NCBI RefSeq assembly: GCF_030272615.1
Contig: NC_081409.1
Coordinates: 239,657,832 to 239,721,831 of the forward strand
Length of the DNA: 64,000 bases
Source: Cryptomeria japonica
Taxonomy: Eukaryota > Streptophyta > Pinopsida > Cupressales > Cupressaceae
Direction: 5' to 3'
Shown: positions 11,497 to 24,146 of the stretch, piece by piece
Position numbering within the stretch: the stretch's first letter is position 1
Layout of the letters: each line of letters starts with the position of its first letter
The notes under the pieces: model-generated
The model's input: only the letters and a program-made list of their open reading frames with translations
Databases searched by the model: none
What the model was told of the DNA's origin: nothing
Translations under genes and position numbers: made by a program

Positions 11497-12997
11497 TGTT
11501 GGCATTATAAGAAACAATAAGAGATTGTTGGCATTTCAATAAGGATATTGAGAAGGTTGTTGATGACTATGGATATAACTGATTAAGGATGTTTATTGTC
11601 TTAATATTATTATTTTGTCATTGATGTCAAGAAATTAATTTTCTAATTCAATATGAAGTTGCCATATCCTAAGAAGTATGATTTGATGAGTATAAAGATG
11701 TCGGTAAAAGACACAGAAAGATTGTGATGAATAAGGGGAGAAATAAGTTATTCAATGGGTAACTATTACCGAGTTAGACAATGATGAGATCATGATGTTT
11801 AGATTGTTTTGATATCCTACATATGTTTTTGATTGTAAGGTTAATACTATACTATATTACCGAACAAAGAACCTAGTCGGTAAACCCTAAGGTTATCACT
11901 ATCGGTCAATGAAGGCGGAAGGTCTACCAAGTGAAGTTTGGTATTTACCGAGTTGCAACTGAGCTATAATAGAATGCATTAAATGATTAAAAGTGTTATT
12001 TAATGAAGGAAGCTGATGAGTTGGAATTGATTAAATGATTGGTATGCCGTGCATGAAGTTTGTTAAGGATCTATGGCAAAGGAAAATCGGCAGGAAGATC
12101 TACAGCTCAGATTGAACCGCAATACCTTAGCACAAGTTCCAAGAAATGTATGAAAGTTTCAAGGCAAGGTAAAACATTTTCAGATCGAAGGATACATTGA
12201 ACCTGGTCAAGTTTAAAGATCTGATGGCTATGATTGATCATGGGATATGTGATCAAGGAGATTCAGCGGTTAGCAATTGTTTATAAATAAGGAACTGTTG
12301 ATAAACAATGTATGCGGGCAAGTGTAAGCACAGGGATGCTACATAGTGATTACCGAGCACCAAAGCTTGAAGACCTGTTTGATTAACAGAGTATAGAGCC
12401 TAGCAGAGGGACAAGATAAGTCCCATGACTAGATTGTTTTGAGCAAATGAGAATCCGCTTCAGCATTTTAGATGTGAAGTTGCAGATAGATTTTTATTAC
12501 TGTTATTTTGTGAAGTGACAGAAAATCTCTTAACCAAGTGGACTTAACAGTCTTATTTGTAAAACCCTCTAGCAAGGTGACATTCTGATTAAGTGTTTGA
12601 AATCCTTTAACAAGGTCACTTCTAACAAGGTGAAGATCCTAACAGATCTGAGGGAAATCCCTTAATTGGGTCACATCTAGCAATGTGTTTGTAATCTTTA
12701 ACAGGATTTGCTTTTAACCGAGCATACTCTAGAAGAGTATATTTCTTAGTGGGTCCGAAATCCCACAATGGTTTTTCCCTATTTGGGTTTCCATGTTAAA
12801 TCTAGTGTTATAAGTGTTATGATGTTTATATGCTTATGAGTTTGCATGTTTGGCAGTTTTGGTTATATTGCTGAAGTATATATTACCGAGGTAGAATCTG
12901 TTGTTTTTATGGAAGATTGAGTTTGTATGATTCACCACCCCCCTCTCATCTTGTTAGCTATTGACATCTGTACTTACATTAAGTATCAGAACTATCA
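11497..12997 (+). repeat. 5' LTR of Copia-B (1,501 bp)
   Basis: Begins TGTTGGCATTATAAG and ends GAACTATCA. The second copy is 17981-19049 plus 25779-26210, also 1,501 bp in total. A C run (six bases at 12938-12943) in GATTCACC...CTCTCATC corresponds to the poly-G block of the minus-strand elements. Confidence 0.95.
12280..12290 (+). promoter_or_regulatory. TATA box in the Copia-B LTR
   Basis: TTTATAAATAA lies about 780 bp into the 1,501-bp LTR, a suitable place for the U3/R promoter. It is conserved at 18764-18774 in the 3' LTR. Confidence 0.55.
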
Positions 12998-12998
12998 A

Positions 12999-13011
12999 TT
13001 GGTATCAGAGC
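12999..13011 (+). other. Primer binding site of Copia-B
   Basis: TTGGTATCAGAGC one base after the LTR end. It is the standard plant copia site for initiator methionine tRNA. Confidence 0.93.
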
Positions 13012-13062
13012 TTTAGACTCTGAAAGAAAAAGTTTAAAGGTACTTGAGGGAAAGATCCAAAG

Positions 13063-13990
13063 ATGCATAAGAGGGATGCACCGAAGTTGAAGAAGTCTAG
13101 TTTCTTTACATGGTAGAAAGGATGAAGCTGCACCTATTAGGAGTTGGAGAATATATTGTATATTATCTGGATAATGATTTCATTACACCTAGAACCTATC
13201 CATTGACAATGGAAGAGATAAAGGCAAAGTAAGAACATATTCAAGCAATGATTGAAATAACATCTGCATTGACCGACTCAGAGTTTAATGATCTAGAAGG
13301 CTGCAATGATGCCAAGGCAATGTGGGACAAGCTCATATCTATGTATGGCGGTGATGAACATGTTCAAAGAGCAAAAGTGGATAGTCTATGAGGAAAACTT
13401 GAATCTATGAGGATGAATGAAGGTGAGAACATAACCCACTACAATACAAGACTAAAGGAGATTGTCAATCAAATCAAAGGAGCAGGAGGAACCATTGAAG
13501 AAAAGGATGTCACAAGTAAGTTATTGAGAACCCTTCTACCTGCTTATGCAATCCGAGTCTTTGCAATCAATGAATTGAGGTCTGTACCCAATATGCCAGT
13601 TTCTTTGGATGCTACTATTGGTAAGCTACATGCATTTGAGTTAAGTAGTTTTGATAACAGTGGGTCTTTGGTAAATAAAGTTGAATCTGCATTCAGTTCT
13701 TTTCATCTTGGTGAATCTAATGATTACAATGATAGAATGAGTAAGTATTCTGAAGGGAATCACAATGGAGCAAGTGAAAGATTTCATAAGAACATGGAAG
13801 AAGTACACAAACTGTATGATGAAATCAGAAAGCAAGAAGAGTTTGAAGCACTATTAGCTAGAAGGTTACCGAGAGGCAAAGGTAAGTATAAAGGAAAACT
13901 ACCTTTGAAATGTTTCAATTGTGATAAGATAGGACATATGGCTTCTAACTGTCCTGACAAAGATTCTACTGAAAAGAGAGATTACTGAGA
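13063..13990 (+). pseudogene. Copia-B gag
   Basis: Translation from an ATG at 13063 reaches gag-like sequence but meets stops soon after the start and again at about 13389 (TGA where the family has Arg). The best open part is 13407-13988. It carries the GTIEEKDVTSKLLRTLLPAYAIRV block and an intact CCHC knuckle, CFNCDKIGHMASNC. It ends at a TGA that looks like a mutated CGA (DY, stop, DDKEK). The order and motifs match the Copia-A gag. Confidence 0.88.
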
Positions 13991-14650
13991 TGACAAAGAG
14001 AAAAATAATCATTACAGAGGATACCGAGACTTCAGAAGAAGAGATAGAAAGTCATGCTTAATAGCCGATGAGGAATCAAATGATGATAAATCAGATGAAA
14101 TTGATATAGAGGAAGTAGTTTATGTGGCTATCAAAGATGGATCAGATAAAGAAAGGTATGAAGAAAAAGCCCTAATATCTCACATAAATACTAATGATTC
14201 TTGGATCATAGATAGTGGATGCTCACATCACATGACAGGTGATAAACTCAAGTTTTTTAAATTAGAAGATTATGATGGAGGTTATGTAAGATTTGGTAAT
14301 GATACACCATGTCTGGTAAAAGGTAAAGGATCCATAACACTTCTTAACAATGCTAAATGTAATGATGTTTATTGGGTTGAAGGATTGAAATAAAATTTGT
14401 TGTGTAGCATAGCTAAACAATACATGATACCGAATAGAATTTCAGAAAGGAATTGTCAAAGTTCATGACAAGCATGGAAAGTTAGCTGCTACTGGGACAC
14501 AAACAAAAGGTAATACATTTCATCTCGACTCAACTAGGAACAAGTGTCTACATGCAAAGATAGATGATACCTAGTTATGGTATAAAAGGCTTTGTCATTT
14601 AAATTTTGATAGTCTGATCAAAATAAGTAAGAAGCACTGAGTAAGAGGTC
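13991..14650 (+). pseudogene. Copia-B protease and start of integrase
   Basis: The open part 14124-14393 contains the aspartic protease motif in WIIDSGCSHHMTGDK and the downstream VYWVEGLK. After a stop the frame changes. The integrase zinc-binding start (LCHLNFD near 14595) is readable but flanked by stops. The DSG triad is retained. Confidence 0.85.
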
Positions 14651-16016
14651 TACCAAGTTTGGAAAAGCTTGAGAATGCTATGTGCCGAGGATGCCAAATG
14701 GGTAAGATGACAAGATCAAGCTTTACAAGTAAGTCCTACACTTCTAAGGGAATTTTAGATCTTGTGTACATTGATCTTTGTGGTCCTATGAAAGTTCAAA
14801 GTTATTATGGTGATAAATATTTCATATTATTTGTGGATGATTACTCAAGGATGATGTCAGTAATGTTTTTAAAAGAAAAATCAGAAGCTTTTCAAATGTT
14901 TAAATGGTACAAGGAAGGAGTTGAAAATGAAACATGAAGACAACTGAAATGTCTTAGATCTAATAGAGGAGGTGAGTTCACTTCTGATGAGTTCAACTTA
15001 TTCTGCAATGATCATGGTATAAAAAGACAAGTCTCTGCACCGAGAACTCCACAGCAAAATGAGATAGTCGAGAGAAGAAACAGATCTATTGTGGATTGTG
15101 CCAGAACCCTAATGATTGAAAAGAAAGTGCCACAAACATTTTGGAGAGAAGTAATAAGAACAACAGTTTACACCCTGAACCGAGTACAATTGAAGAAAGG
15201 AACTTTGAAGACACCATATGAAATCTGGTATGACAAGAAACCTAATGTAAGTTACTTCAAAATCTTTGGAAGTAGATGCTATGTACACAAAGATGATAGA
15301 AATTGAAAAGAAAGTGCCACAAACATTTTGGAGAAAAGCAATAAGCACAATAGTTTACACCCTGAACCGAGTACAATTGAAGAAAGGAACTTTGAAGACA
15401 CCATATGAAATCTGGTATGACAAGAAACCTAATGTAAGTTACTTCAAAATCTTTGGAAGTAGATGCTATGTACACAAAGATGATAGAAATTGAAAAGAAA
15501 GTGCCACAAACATTTTGGAGAGAAGCAATAAGCACAACAGTTTACACCCTGAACCGAGTACAATTGAAGAAAGGAACTTTGAAGACACCATATGAAATCT
15601 GGTATGACAAGAAACCTAATGTAAGTTACTTCAAAATCTTTGGAAGTAGATGCTATCTACACAAAGATGATAGAAATGGAAAGTTTGATCAGAAAAGTGA
15701 AGAAGGAACATTTCTTGGTTATTCTTCTAGAAGTAAAGCATTTAAATGTCTGGTCAAATCGTCTAACAAAATAGTAGAAAGTGCAAATGTAAAAATTGAT
15801 GAATTTGCAGAAAGAAATGATGAAGGAAATTCCAAAGAACTAGAAGACTATGAAGAATTTGTGTATGTCCAACTGAGAAGTCCTATCGAGAAAAATGCTG
15901 AAGGAAATGAGGAGATTGTCCAGTTACCGAGTGATAAAGAAGATCATACAAAGCCTACTGAGCCTATATTAGCCAAGTATGTTAGAAGGAATCATGCATC
16001 AAGTCAAATTATATGA
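14651..16016 (+). pseudogene. Copia-B integrase, broken by an internal triplication
   Basis: Pieces of the core are visible: CRGCQMGKM, then LVYIDLCGPMK with the first catalytic Asp, then GGEFTSDEF, then PQQNEIVERRN with the catalytic Glu (the usual Gly after Asn is Glu here). A 187-bp segment of the C-terminal half occurs three times in tandem (15115-15675). Because 187 is not a multiple of three, each junction shifts the frame. After the last copy the frame runs on through GTFLGYSSRSKAFK and an acidic linker to 16016. Confidence 0.88.
15115..15675 (+). repeat. Tandem triplication, 187-bp unit
   Basis: Copies start at 15115, 15302 and 15489 and are nearly identical. They cover the segment encoding KKVPQTFWRE through FKIFGSRCYVHKD. 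The joins fall at similar AATTGAAAAG-like sequence, suggesting slippage during reverse transcription or replication, or unequal exchange. The closeness of the copies suggests the event is recent relative to the element's other decay. Confidence 0.95.
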
Positions 16017-16067
16017 GATAAAGATGATCCAGTGACGACAAGGAACAAACTACGATAGAACACATGT

Positions 16068-17619
16068 TTGATATCTGAATTTGAACCGAGAATAGTGAAA
16101 GAGACATTTAATAATGAAGATTGGGTAAATGCTATGACAGAAGAGATTGATCAAATCAAGAAGAATGACACATGGACACTGATCCCAAGACCAAAGGAGA
16201 AAAATGTAATCGGTACAAAGTGGATTTTCAGAAACAAGCTGAATGAAAAAGGTGAGGTCATTCGAAATAAAGCAAGACTAGTTTGCAAAGGTTATGCTCA
16301 AGAAGAGGGAATTGATTATGGTGAGACTTTTGCACCTGTGGCAAGACTTGAAGGAGTAAGAACATTGTTGGCATACGTTGCTTACAAAAATTTCAAGGTA
16401 TATCAAATGGATGTCAAATCTGCATTTCTGAATGGTATATTAGAAGAAGAAGTTTTTATTGAACAACCTAGAGGGTTTGTTGAAGACAAGAATAAAGATC
16501 AGGTATGTAAATTGAACAAAGCTTTATATGGTCTCAAACAAGCACCTAGAGCATGGTATGAAAGATTGCACTCTTATTTGATCAAGATTGGTTTTATAAG
16601 GACAAGTGAAAACAACAATATGTACATGAAGAATGATGAAAATGGAATACTGATCTCAGCTATATTTGTTGATGATATTATATTTTGTGGAAATGACTCT
16701 TTATGCAATAACTTTGGTAATGAAATGTGCAAAGAATTTGAGATGTCATTAATCGGTGAGATAAAGTATTTTATAGGTTTACAAATACTGCAAATGAAAG
16801 ATGAGATTTTTCATTACTCAATGCAAGTACATAAAGGAAATCTTGAAGAAATTTGGAATGGAGGATTCAAAACCAGTAAGTACTCCTATGACTACCAACT
16901 GTAAATTATCAAAGAATGATGAATCTGCATCTGTTGATGAGACACTTTACCGATCCATGATTGGAAAGCTTCAATATGTTGTTCACAGTAGGCCAGACAT
17001 AGCACATGCAGTAGGTATAGTTGCAAGATTTTTTGCAGATCCCAAGGAAACACACATGAGAACAATCAAGAGAATTTTTAGATACTTGAAAGGTACTGAG
17101 GATTATGGCTTAGTATATTAGAAAGGAAATGACTTTGATTTAAAAGTTTATATTGATGCTGATTGGGCAGGCAACATTGATGATAGAAAAAGCACAAGTG
17201 GAGGAGCTTTCTTTTTAGGAGAAAGACTAGTAAGTTGGCTTAGCAAGAAATAAGGATGTGTTTCATAGTCAACAACAGAAGTTGAATATGTTGCTACAAC
17301 ATTGAATTGTACTAATATAGCATAGATCAAACAACTGTTGGAAGGTATAAATGAGAAAGTTACCGAGCCAGTAACCATATTCTGTGACAATACTAGTGCC
17401 ATTAACATTTCAAAGAATCCAGTGATGCACTCTAAGACAAAGCACATCTCTATCAAATATCATTATCTTAGAGAAAAAGCTCAAGAGAAGAAAGTGGTAT
17501 TGGAGTATGTTAGCACAAAGGAGCAAATAGAAGATATCTTCACAAAGCCATTGCCAAGGGACACTTTTGAGTATCTCAGAAGCAAATTAGGGGTCCTACC
17601 CCTATCTTCTACTCACTGA
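16068..17619 (+). pseudogene. Copia-B reverse transcriptase and RNase H
   Basis: 16068-16904 has the RVT_2 start ([20 protein letters not shown]), [11 protein letters not shown] with a catalytic Asp and FVDDIIFCG with the DD pair. A frame change near 16800-16900 leads to 16801-17121 (SRPDIAHAVGI). RNase H follows with DADWAGNIDD, but with several stops around 17119-17330. The end, 17338-17619, keeps FCDNTSAI and FTKPLPRDTF. Several stops fit CAG/CAA/CGA to TAG/TAA/TGA changes. Confidence 0.9.
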
Positions 17620-17980
17620 TAGAGTTTGGTGAAAGCATCAATTCGATGAATCTACAGAATATTATGTGTGGATTGATGCTTATTTACATACTTTAGGATG
17701 TTTTCTAAAGGTGTGCAGGAAACAAATACAGGGAACAGGAATTGAAGACATAATGCTCTGACTGAGACTGAGTTGACACATAACTACAAGGAATTCACTT
17801 CTTAGCGGAAGAAATCATGTTTTTGTTCTTTACTTTTTGGCATTGTTGTCAAAGGGGGAGAAGACTATTGTATGGGGGAGAAGTCTGATGACATGGGGAG
17901 AGCATTTCAGAATCTCACAACAATCCAAATCAATTTAGGTCAAATCAATTGGTTTTGCCATCAATGCCAAAGGGGGAGAT
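17620..17980 (+). other. Copia-B 3' leader with duplicated polypurine tracts
   Basis: The stretch is non-coding. A purine tract with core AAAGGGGGAGAA starts at 17851, a TATGGGGGAG follows near 17871, and the LTR-adjacent AAAGGGGGAGAT is at 17969-17980. The first and last follow GGCATTGTTGTC and ATCAATGCC respectively. The last one is the expected primer for plus-strand synthesis. Confidence 0.8.
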
Positions 17981-19049
17981 TGTTGGCATTATAAGAAACA
18001 ATAAGAGATTGTTGGCATTTCAATAAGGATATTGAGAAGGTTGTTGATGACTATGGATATAACTGATTAAGGATGTTTACTGTCTTAATATTATTATTTT
18101 GTCATTGATATCAAGAAATTGATTTTCTAATTCAGTATGATGTTGCCATATCCTAAGAAGTATGATTTGATGAGTATAAAGATGTCGGTAAAAGGCACAT
18201 AAAGATTATGATGAATAAGGGGAGAAATAAGTTATTCAATGGGCAACTATTACCGAGTTAGACAATGATGAGATCATGATGTTTAGATTGTTTTGATATC
18301 CTACATATGTTGTTGATTGTAAGGTTAATACTATACTATGTTACCGAGCAAAGAACCTAGTCGGTAAACCCTAAGGTTATCGCTATCATTCAATGAAGGC
18401 GGAAGGTCTACCGAGTGAAGTTTAGTATTTATTGAGTTGCAACCGAGCTGCAACATAATGCATTAAATGATTAAAAGCATTATTTAATGAAGGAAGCTGA
18501 TGAGTTGGAATTGATTAAATGATTGGTATGTCATGCATGAAGTTTGTTAAGGATCTATGGCAAAGGAAAATCGGTAGGAAGATCTACAGCTCAGATTGAA
18601 CCGCAATACCTTAGCACAAGTTCCAAGAAATGTATGCAAGTTCCAAGGTGAGGTAAAACATTTTCAAATCGAAGGATACATTGAACCTGGTCAAGTTTAA
18701 AGATCTGATGGCTATGATTGATCATGGGATATGTGATCAAGGAGATTCAGTGGTTAGCAATTGTTTATAAATAAGGAACTGTTGATAAACAATGTATGTG
18801 GGAAGTGTAAGCACAGGGATGCTACATAGTGATTACCAAGTACTGAAGCTTGAAGACCTGTTTGATTAACAGAGTATAGAGCCCAGCAGAGGGACAAGAT
18901 AAGTCCTATTACTAGATTGTTTTGAGCAAATGAGAATCTGCTTCAACATTTTAGATGTGAAGTTGCAGATAGATTTTTATTACTGTTATTTTCTGAAGTG
19001 ACAGAAAATCTCTTAACCGAGTGGACTTAACAGTCTTATTTGTAAAACT
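17981..19049 (+). repeat. 3' LTR of Copia-B, first part
   Basis: Matches 11497-12565. It is cut after TTGTAAAACT by Copia-C and resumes at 25779. Differences from the 5' LTR are scattered and mostly transitions. Confidence 0.94.
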
Positions 19050-20132
19050 TGTTAGGTCCTGGAGACAACTGAGAGGGGGGGGGGTGAATCAGTTGTCTAA
19101 TAAATTCAAATCAAAAACCATTTAACCAACTTAATGCTTAATACAGGTAAACCAGTTAAGTATGCCGGTAGATAGTGTTAACAGTAAATTGCTATATCGG
19201 TAAAGATTAATGCATGAAACATAAATATAAAGTCATCCACAACACATAACACCAATATTTGTACGTGGAAACCCTGTAATGGGAAAAACCACGGTGGGAA
19301 ACCTTACCCACAATCAGATGATACTACTGCAGATAGTAAGTGTACATAAATGGGGTCTGCACATGCAGAAAGGCCAACAGCCTAGAGCTCACTGCTCAAT
19401 CACAAAAAGGGAGTCACATTGACTACAGTTGGATGGTTAAATCCAATAAGAATGTATTGCACAAATTAGCATCTTCATATGCTGGATTCAGTATGGGTCT
19501 AATGCTGATATGCCTTTACAAAAACCTAGCTTCACCTTTAAATGATGTCTTCGTGTATACCTCTGCTTAATCTCGCATATACCTTCTCACAATCCTTTTT
19601 CACATTCCACATTCGATCTTACAAATAAGATCTTACATTTATACCATAACCTAAGACCAATTTTAGTAGGTCGGCTCTACAAGATATTACAATAAAAACA
19701 TTTTATAAACAATATAATATCCGATGCAATAACCGATTGAACATGTCGGCTTAATGCATTTACAACAATAATAAAGAATCTCCATAGCATGCCATGCTGA
19801 TCTGGAAAAGATAAACCTGTCGGTGTAACCCTAGGTAACCCTGGACCTATTTGCCGGTAAAAGCAAATATGTGAATATGAATATACCAATGATTAATTCT
19901 TCAAAACAAAGTGTCCACACGATGTCTTTGACATTACCAAGTGTCTTCCATATCATTCCAAGTACTGGTGATCATTATATCCTGCCGGTGAACATTATAT
20001 CCTGTTGGTGAACCATATACCAGTAACTGTGCAATAGTTACTTGCTTGCCGGTGAATGCTACTGGATCTCCAAAGTGCTAGTGTTTTAGTAGGTGTTGAC
20101 ATCAATGAAAAAACCATACCAAAATACCAACA
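19050..20132 (-). repeat. 3' LTR of Copia-C (1,083 bp)
   Basis: Starts TGTTAGGTCCTGG and ends AATACCAACA, directly followed by the minus-strand polypurine tract. It has a 10-base G run at 19075-19084. Confidence 0.95.
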
Positions 20133-20144
20133 ATCTCCCCCTTT
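20133..20144 (-). other. Polypurine tract of Copia-C
   Basis: AAAGGGGGAGAT on the minus strand, abutting the 3' LTR. A second copy with AAAGGGGGAGA lies at about 20307-20320, as in Copia-A and Copia-B. Confidence 0.85.
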
Positions 20145-20570
20145 GGCATTGATGGCAACACAAGATGGAAAAACCATCAAAGTACCTAAACAGAAATGCC
20201 AAATACCAAAAATCAACAATCTCTCCCCCTGGGAGCAACATGTGTCTATCCAAGGATTTTCAATACCAATCTCTCCTTAAAAAATAATGTGTTTTTCTAT
20301 AGATATCTCTCCCCCTTTGACATCAAATGCCAAACTTATAATAAAACCAAGTTCATATACAAAGTACCAATCAATTCAATATACCAACTACTCCCCCTGA
20401 GAAGTAGCTTCCTCATCAAAGACTGGAGTAAAGGATTTGTCTTTCAATTTTGTCCGTTGATGACAATCATCAACTGTCTAAGTCTCTACAGGTGGTGGTA
20501 TGACTCCAAGCTGATCTCTGAGATATTCAAAGGTCTCCTTAGGCAAAGGTTTTGTGAAAATATCTGCGAG

Positions 20571-22063
20571 CTATTCTTTAATATTCATATAAACCACTTT
20601 TATCTCCTTTTCTTCAACTTTTTCCCTTAGAAAATTCAGTTTGATAGAAACATGTTTTGTTTTAGAATGTAATACCGGATTCTTAGATATATCAATTGCT
20701 ATAGTGTTATCACAATATATAGTAATAGGTTCCTTGCATTTTACCTTTATGTCTTTCAACATTTGCTTAAGCCATAGTACCTGTGTATAGTTAGTTGCTG
20801 CTGCAACATATTCTGATTCTGCTATTGATAAAGATGTACAACTCTATTTCTTACTCAACCAAGAAACTAATCTCTTTCCAAGAAAGAATTCTCCTCCAGT
20901 GGTGATTTTCCTATCATCCACATCTCCTACCCAATTTGCATCTGTGTATGCACATAGATCAAAATTTTCATCTCTAGGATACCATAATCCAAGATTTGCA
21001 GTGCCTTGTAAGTACCCGAAAATCCTTTTTACTACTGATTCATGATTTTCCTTAGGATTACTTTGAAATCTTGAAACAATACATACTGCATTCATAATAT
21101 CAGGCCTGGTTTGTGTCAAATACAGTAAACCTCCTATCATAGATTTGTATCTAGTTAGATTAACAGGTGTAAATTCATCCCTTTGAGATAATTTGTCATT
21201 TGTAGTCATAGGTGTGCTTACCGGTTTAGAGTTCTCCATCCCAAATTTCTTTAGTAACTCTTTCAGGTACTTGGATTGGCTCAAAAATATACCTTTGTTA
21301 GTCTGTGAAATCTGCAATCCTAAAAAGAATTTTATTTCTCCAATCACAGACATTTCAAATTCTTGTTGCATTTTAATAGAAAATTCTTTACATAATCCAT
21401 CTTCTCCTCCAAAGATTATATCATCAACGAATACTTCTATAATCAAGATGTCATCATTAGTTATTTTGTAATATAAATTGTTGTCTGCATTTCCTTTAGT
21501 AAAACCAATTTTTAAAAGATACTTATCCAACCTTGCATACCAAGCTCTTTGGGCTTGTTTTAATCCATACAGAGCTTTTCTTAACTGCAAACCATATCAT
21601 TGTCATCTGTCAAAGAAAATCCATCAGGTTGTTCAATATAGACTTCCTCTTCAAGATCTCCATTCAAGAATGCACATTTAATATCCATTTGATAAACTTT
21701 GTAGTCCTTGTGAGTTGCAAAGGCCAAGAATAATCTGACTGCCTCAATTCTAGCTACTGGTGCAAAGGTTTCATTGTAATCAACTCCTTCTTTCTGAGAA
21801 TATCCCTTACACACTAATCTTGCTTTATTTCTGACAACCTTACCATCTTCATTAAGTTTGTTTCTAAATACCCATTTGGTTCCAATTACATTTTTATCTT
21901 TAGGCTGGGGAACTAATGTCCAAGTATTATTTTTCTCAATTTGTCCTAATTCTTCTTCCATAGCTTTAATCCAAAATTTATCTTCACATGCCTCATTAAC
22001 AGATGATGGTTCAATTTGAGAAATAGGACATACCTCTTCATTTGCCAATCTTCCTCTTGTCAT
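20571..22063 (-). pseudogene. Copia-C reverse transcriptase and RNase H
   Basis: 22063-21581 holds the RVT_2 start, with [20 protein letters not shown] and [11 protein letters not shown] carrying a catalytic Asp. After a one-base frame change, 21590-20844 has [27 protein letters not shown] with the DD pair, QTRPDIMNAV and the RNase H start DANWVGDVDDRK. A stop follows SWLSKK, then 20762-20571 has YCDNTIAIDISKNP. The frame stops in the C-terminal part, so the enzyme is incomplete. Confidence 0.9.
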
Positions 22064-23152
22064 AACTCCTTTAAATTTGTTTCCAATTATCTAATCTTCA
22101 GAATGATTCAATCTTGCATACCAGAGTGTCTTAGTTTGCTGTTGTTCTTCAATTACTGTGGAATCCTCTGATGGTGCCGAGGTAACCGGATCTTCATTCT
22201 GTACTGGTGAATTTAGTGTAGGTTCATTTGTCACAATTTTTGTTGCTGGTTCAGAGTCTATATACCTTGAAGTTCCTCTGAATTGTTCATCAATCTTTAA
22301 ATTTGTACTCTCAACAATTTTCTGCAATCTCTTGTTAAAACATCAATATGCTTTGCTCTTAGATGAATAACCAAGAAATATTCCTTCATCACTTCTAGGA
22401 TCAAATTTGCCAATATACTCATCTCTTCTAATATAACATTTACTTCCAAAAATTCTCAAATACTTAAGAGTAGGAGTATTACCAAACAATAGCTCATGAG
22501 GGGTCTTACCGGTTTCACCTTTGATGTGAACTTTGTTGAATGTATAGATGGCTATGCTAATTGCTTCTTTCCAATACACATGTGGTAAATTTGCTTCAGA
22601 TAACATACTTCTTGCTGCATCCAAGATAGTTCTATTTTTCCTTTCAACAACTCCATTCTGCTGTGGTGTTTGAGGTGCTGATAGTTGTCTTCTAATTCCA
22701 TTCACTTCACAGAATGTATTAAAGTCCTTAGATGTGAATTCTCCTCCTTGATCTGATCTTAAACATTTGATTTTCTTACTGGTTTCATTTTCAACCATTG
22801 CTTTGAACAGTTTGAACTTTCCAAGTGCTTCTGATTTTTCTCTGAGAAAAGTAACCCAACACATTCTAGAATAATCATTAATAATTAGCATGAAATATCT
22901 ATCACCTTGTAAGCTTTTAGTTCTAGCTGGACCACATTAATCAGTGTGAATCAAATCAAGAGCATTATTGGATTTTTCTAGAATACTTTTGAAACTATCT
23001 CTAACTTGTATTCCAAATTGACATTCCTTACAAATTGTATTCTGAGGTTTCACAATTTTAGGTAGATCTCTAACTGCCTTAGAAGTACTGATCTTCACCA
23101 TGCAATCAAAGTTTACATGACACAGTCTCTTATGCCATAACCAAACTTTCAT
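22064..23152 (-). pseudogene. Copia-C integrase and linker
   Basis: 23152-22937 keeps WHKRLCHVNFD and CKECQFG of the zinc-binding part and LIHTD with the first catalytic Asp. A TAA then breaks the frame in the C-G-P stretch. 22891-22343 has INDYSRMCWVTF, LRSDQGGEF with the second Asp, and PQQNGVVERKNR with the Glu. It continues to FLGYSSKSKAY. A stop and an acidic linker (22327-22091) separate it from the reverse transcriptase. Confidence 0.9.
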
Positions 23153-24146
23153 TTATATGTGCAATCAAGCACGCCTTTTCACTATTATTCAAATGAAAGA
23201 TATTACCTCTAGTCTAATTACCAGTTGCAATCTCCAAACCAGTTCTATTCATGATTTTGCATTTTCCATTTTTAAATTGTAACTGAAATCCCTTCTCAAC
23301 CAATTGACCAACACTAAAAAGATTATGCGTTAATCCTTCAACATAGTAGACATTGTCAGTGTTATGCTTACCATCAAGAGATATTGAACCTTTACTTTTG
23401 ATTGAATGGGCTTTTTCATCTCCAAATCTTACTAAACCTCCATTGTATTCTTGAAAGTTCAAGAATTTACCTTTGTCTCTTGTCATATGATGTGATCATC
23501 TTGAGTCAATGATCCATTCATCCTTTACTTCAACTTTAGCTGCTAGGGCTTGTTCTACTGGTTGAGTAGTAGGTGCCAGTTGATCTTCTATTATAGCAAC
23601 AAAAACCCATCCATTGTCTGTTGGATCCTCATCAGAATCATCAATCACACCTTCATCAGCAATGTAACAAGATTTGTCTTTATTCTTCATAAATATGTAT
23701 CTCTGATATTCAGGATTAGGCTTGTATGTTCTTCTAGCTTCTTTTCTTAGTCTAGCATATCTATCAGGGCATCTCGAAGCCATATGACCAATCTTATTGC
23801 AGTTAAAATATTTAAAGGATGCTTTACCTTCATACTTACTTCCAACTAGACCTTTTGGCATTTTCCTTGCAAATAGTGCTTCAAGTTCTTCAAGCTCTTC
23901 ATTCTCCTTCCTAGTTTCTTCAAGTTCTCTTGCATAAAAGGCTTTCCAATCTGATTTGTCAAATGATGGAGTAGATGATGTTGATTCTTTAAAGGCCAAA
24001 TCTATCTTTATAGTAGCAACAAGACCAAATTCTTCAATTTCAAAAGCTGAAAGTTTTCCAATCAATGTATCCCTAGTTACTAATGTATTAGGCATTGTTC
24101 TAAACTCATTTATAGCAGTAACCTTCATTTTATATGGTGGTGGCAA
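23153..24146 (-). pseudogene. Copia-C gag C-terminus and protease, catalytic motif lost
   Basis: The zinc knuckle reads YFNCNKIGHMASRC, so the first Cys of the CCHC is Tyr. The protease motif reads WIIDSR, then a stop, then SHHMTR: Gly of DSG has become Arg and the next Cys codon is now TGA. Both changes would abolish protease function in this copy. The remaining protease segment 23486-23214 (VYYVEGLTHNLFSVGQL) is otherwise well kept. Confidence 0.88.

Noticed and set aside
15109-15535. Minus-strand frames repeated in tandem
   Set aside because: Antisense shadows of the 187-bp integrase triplication.
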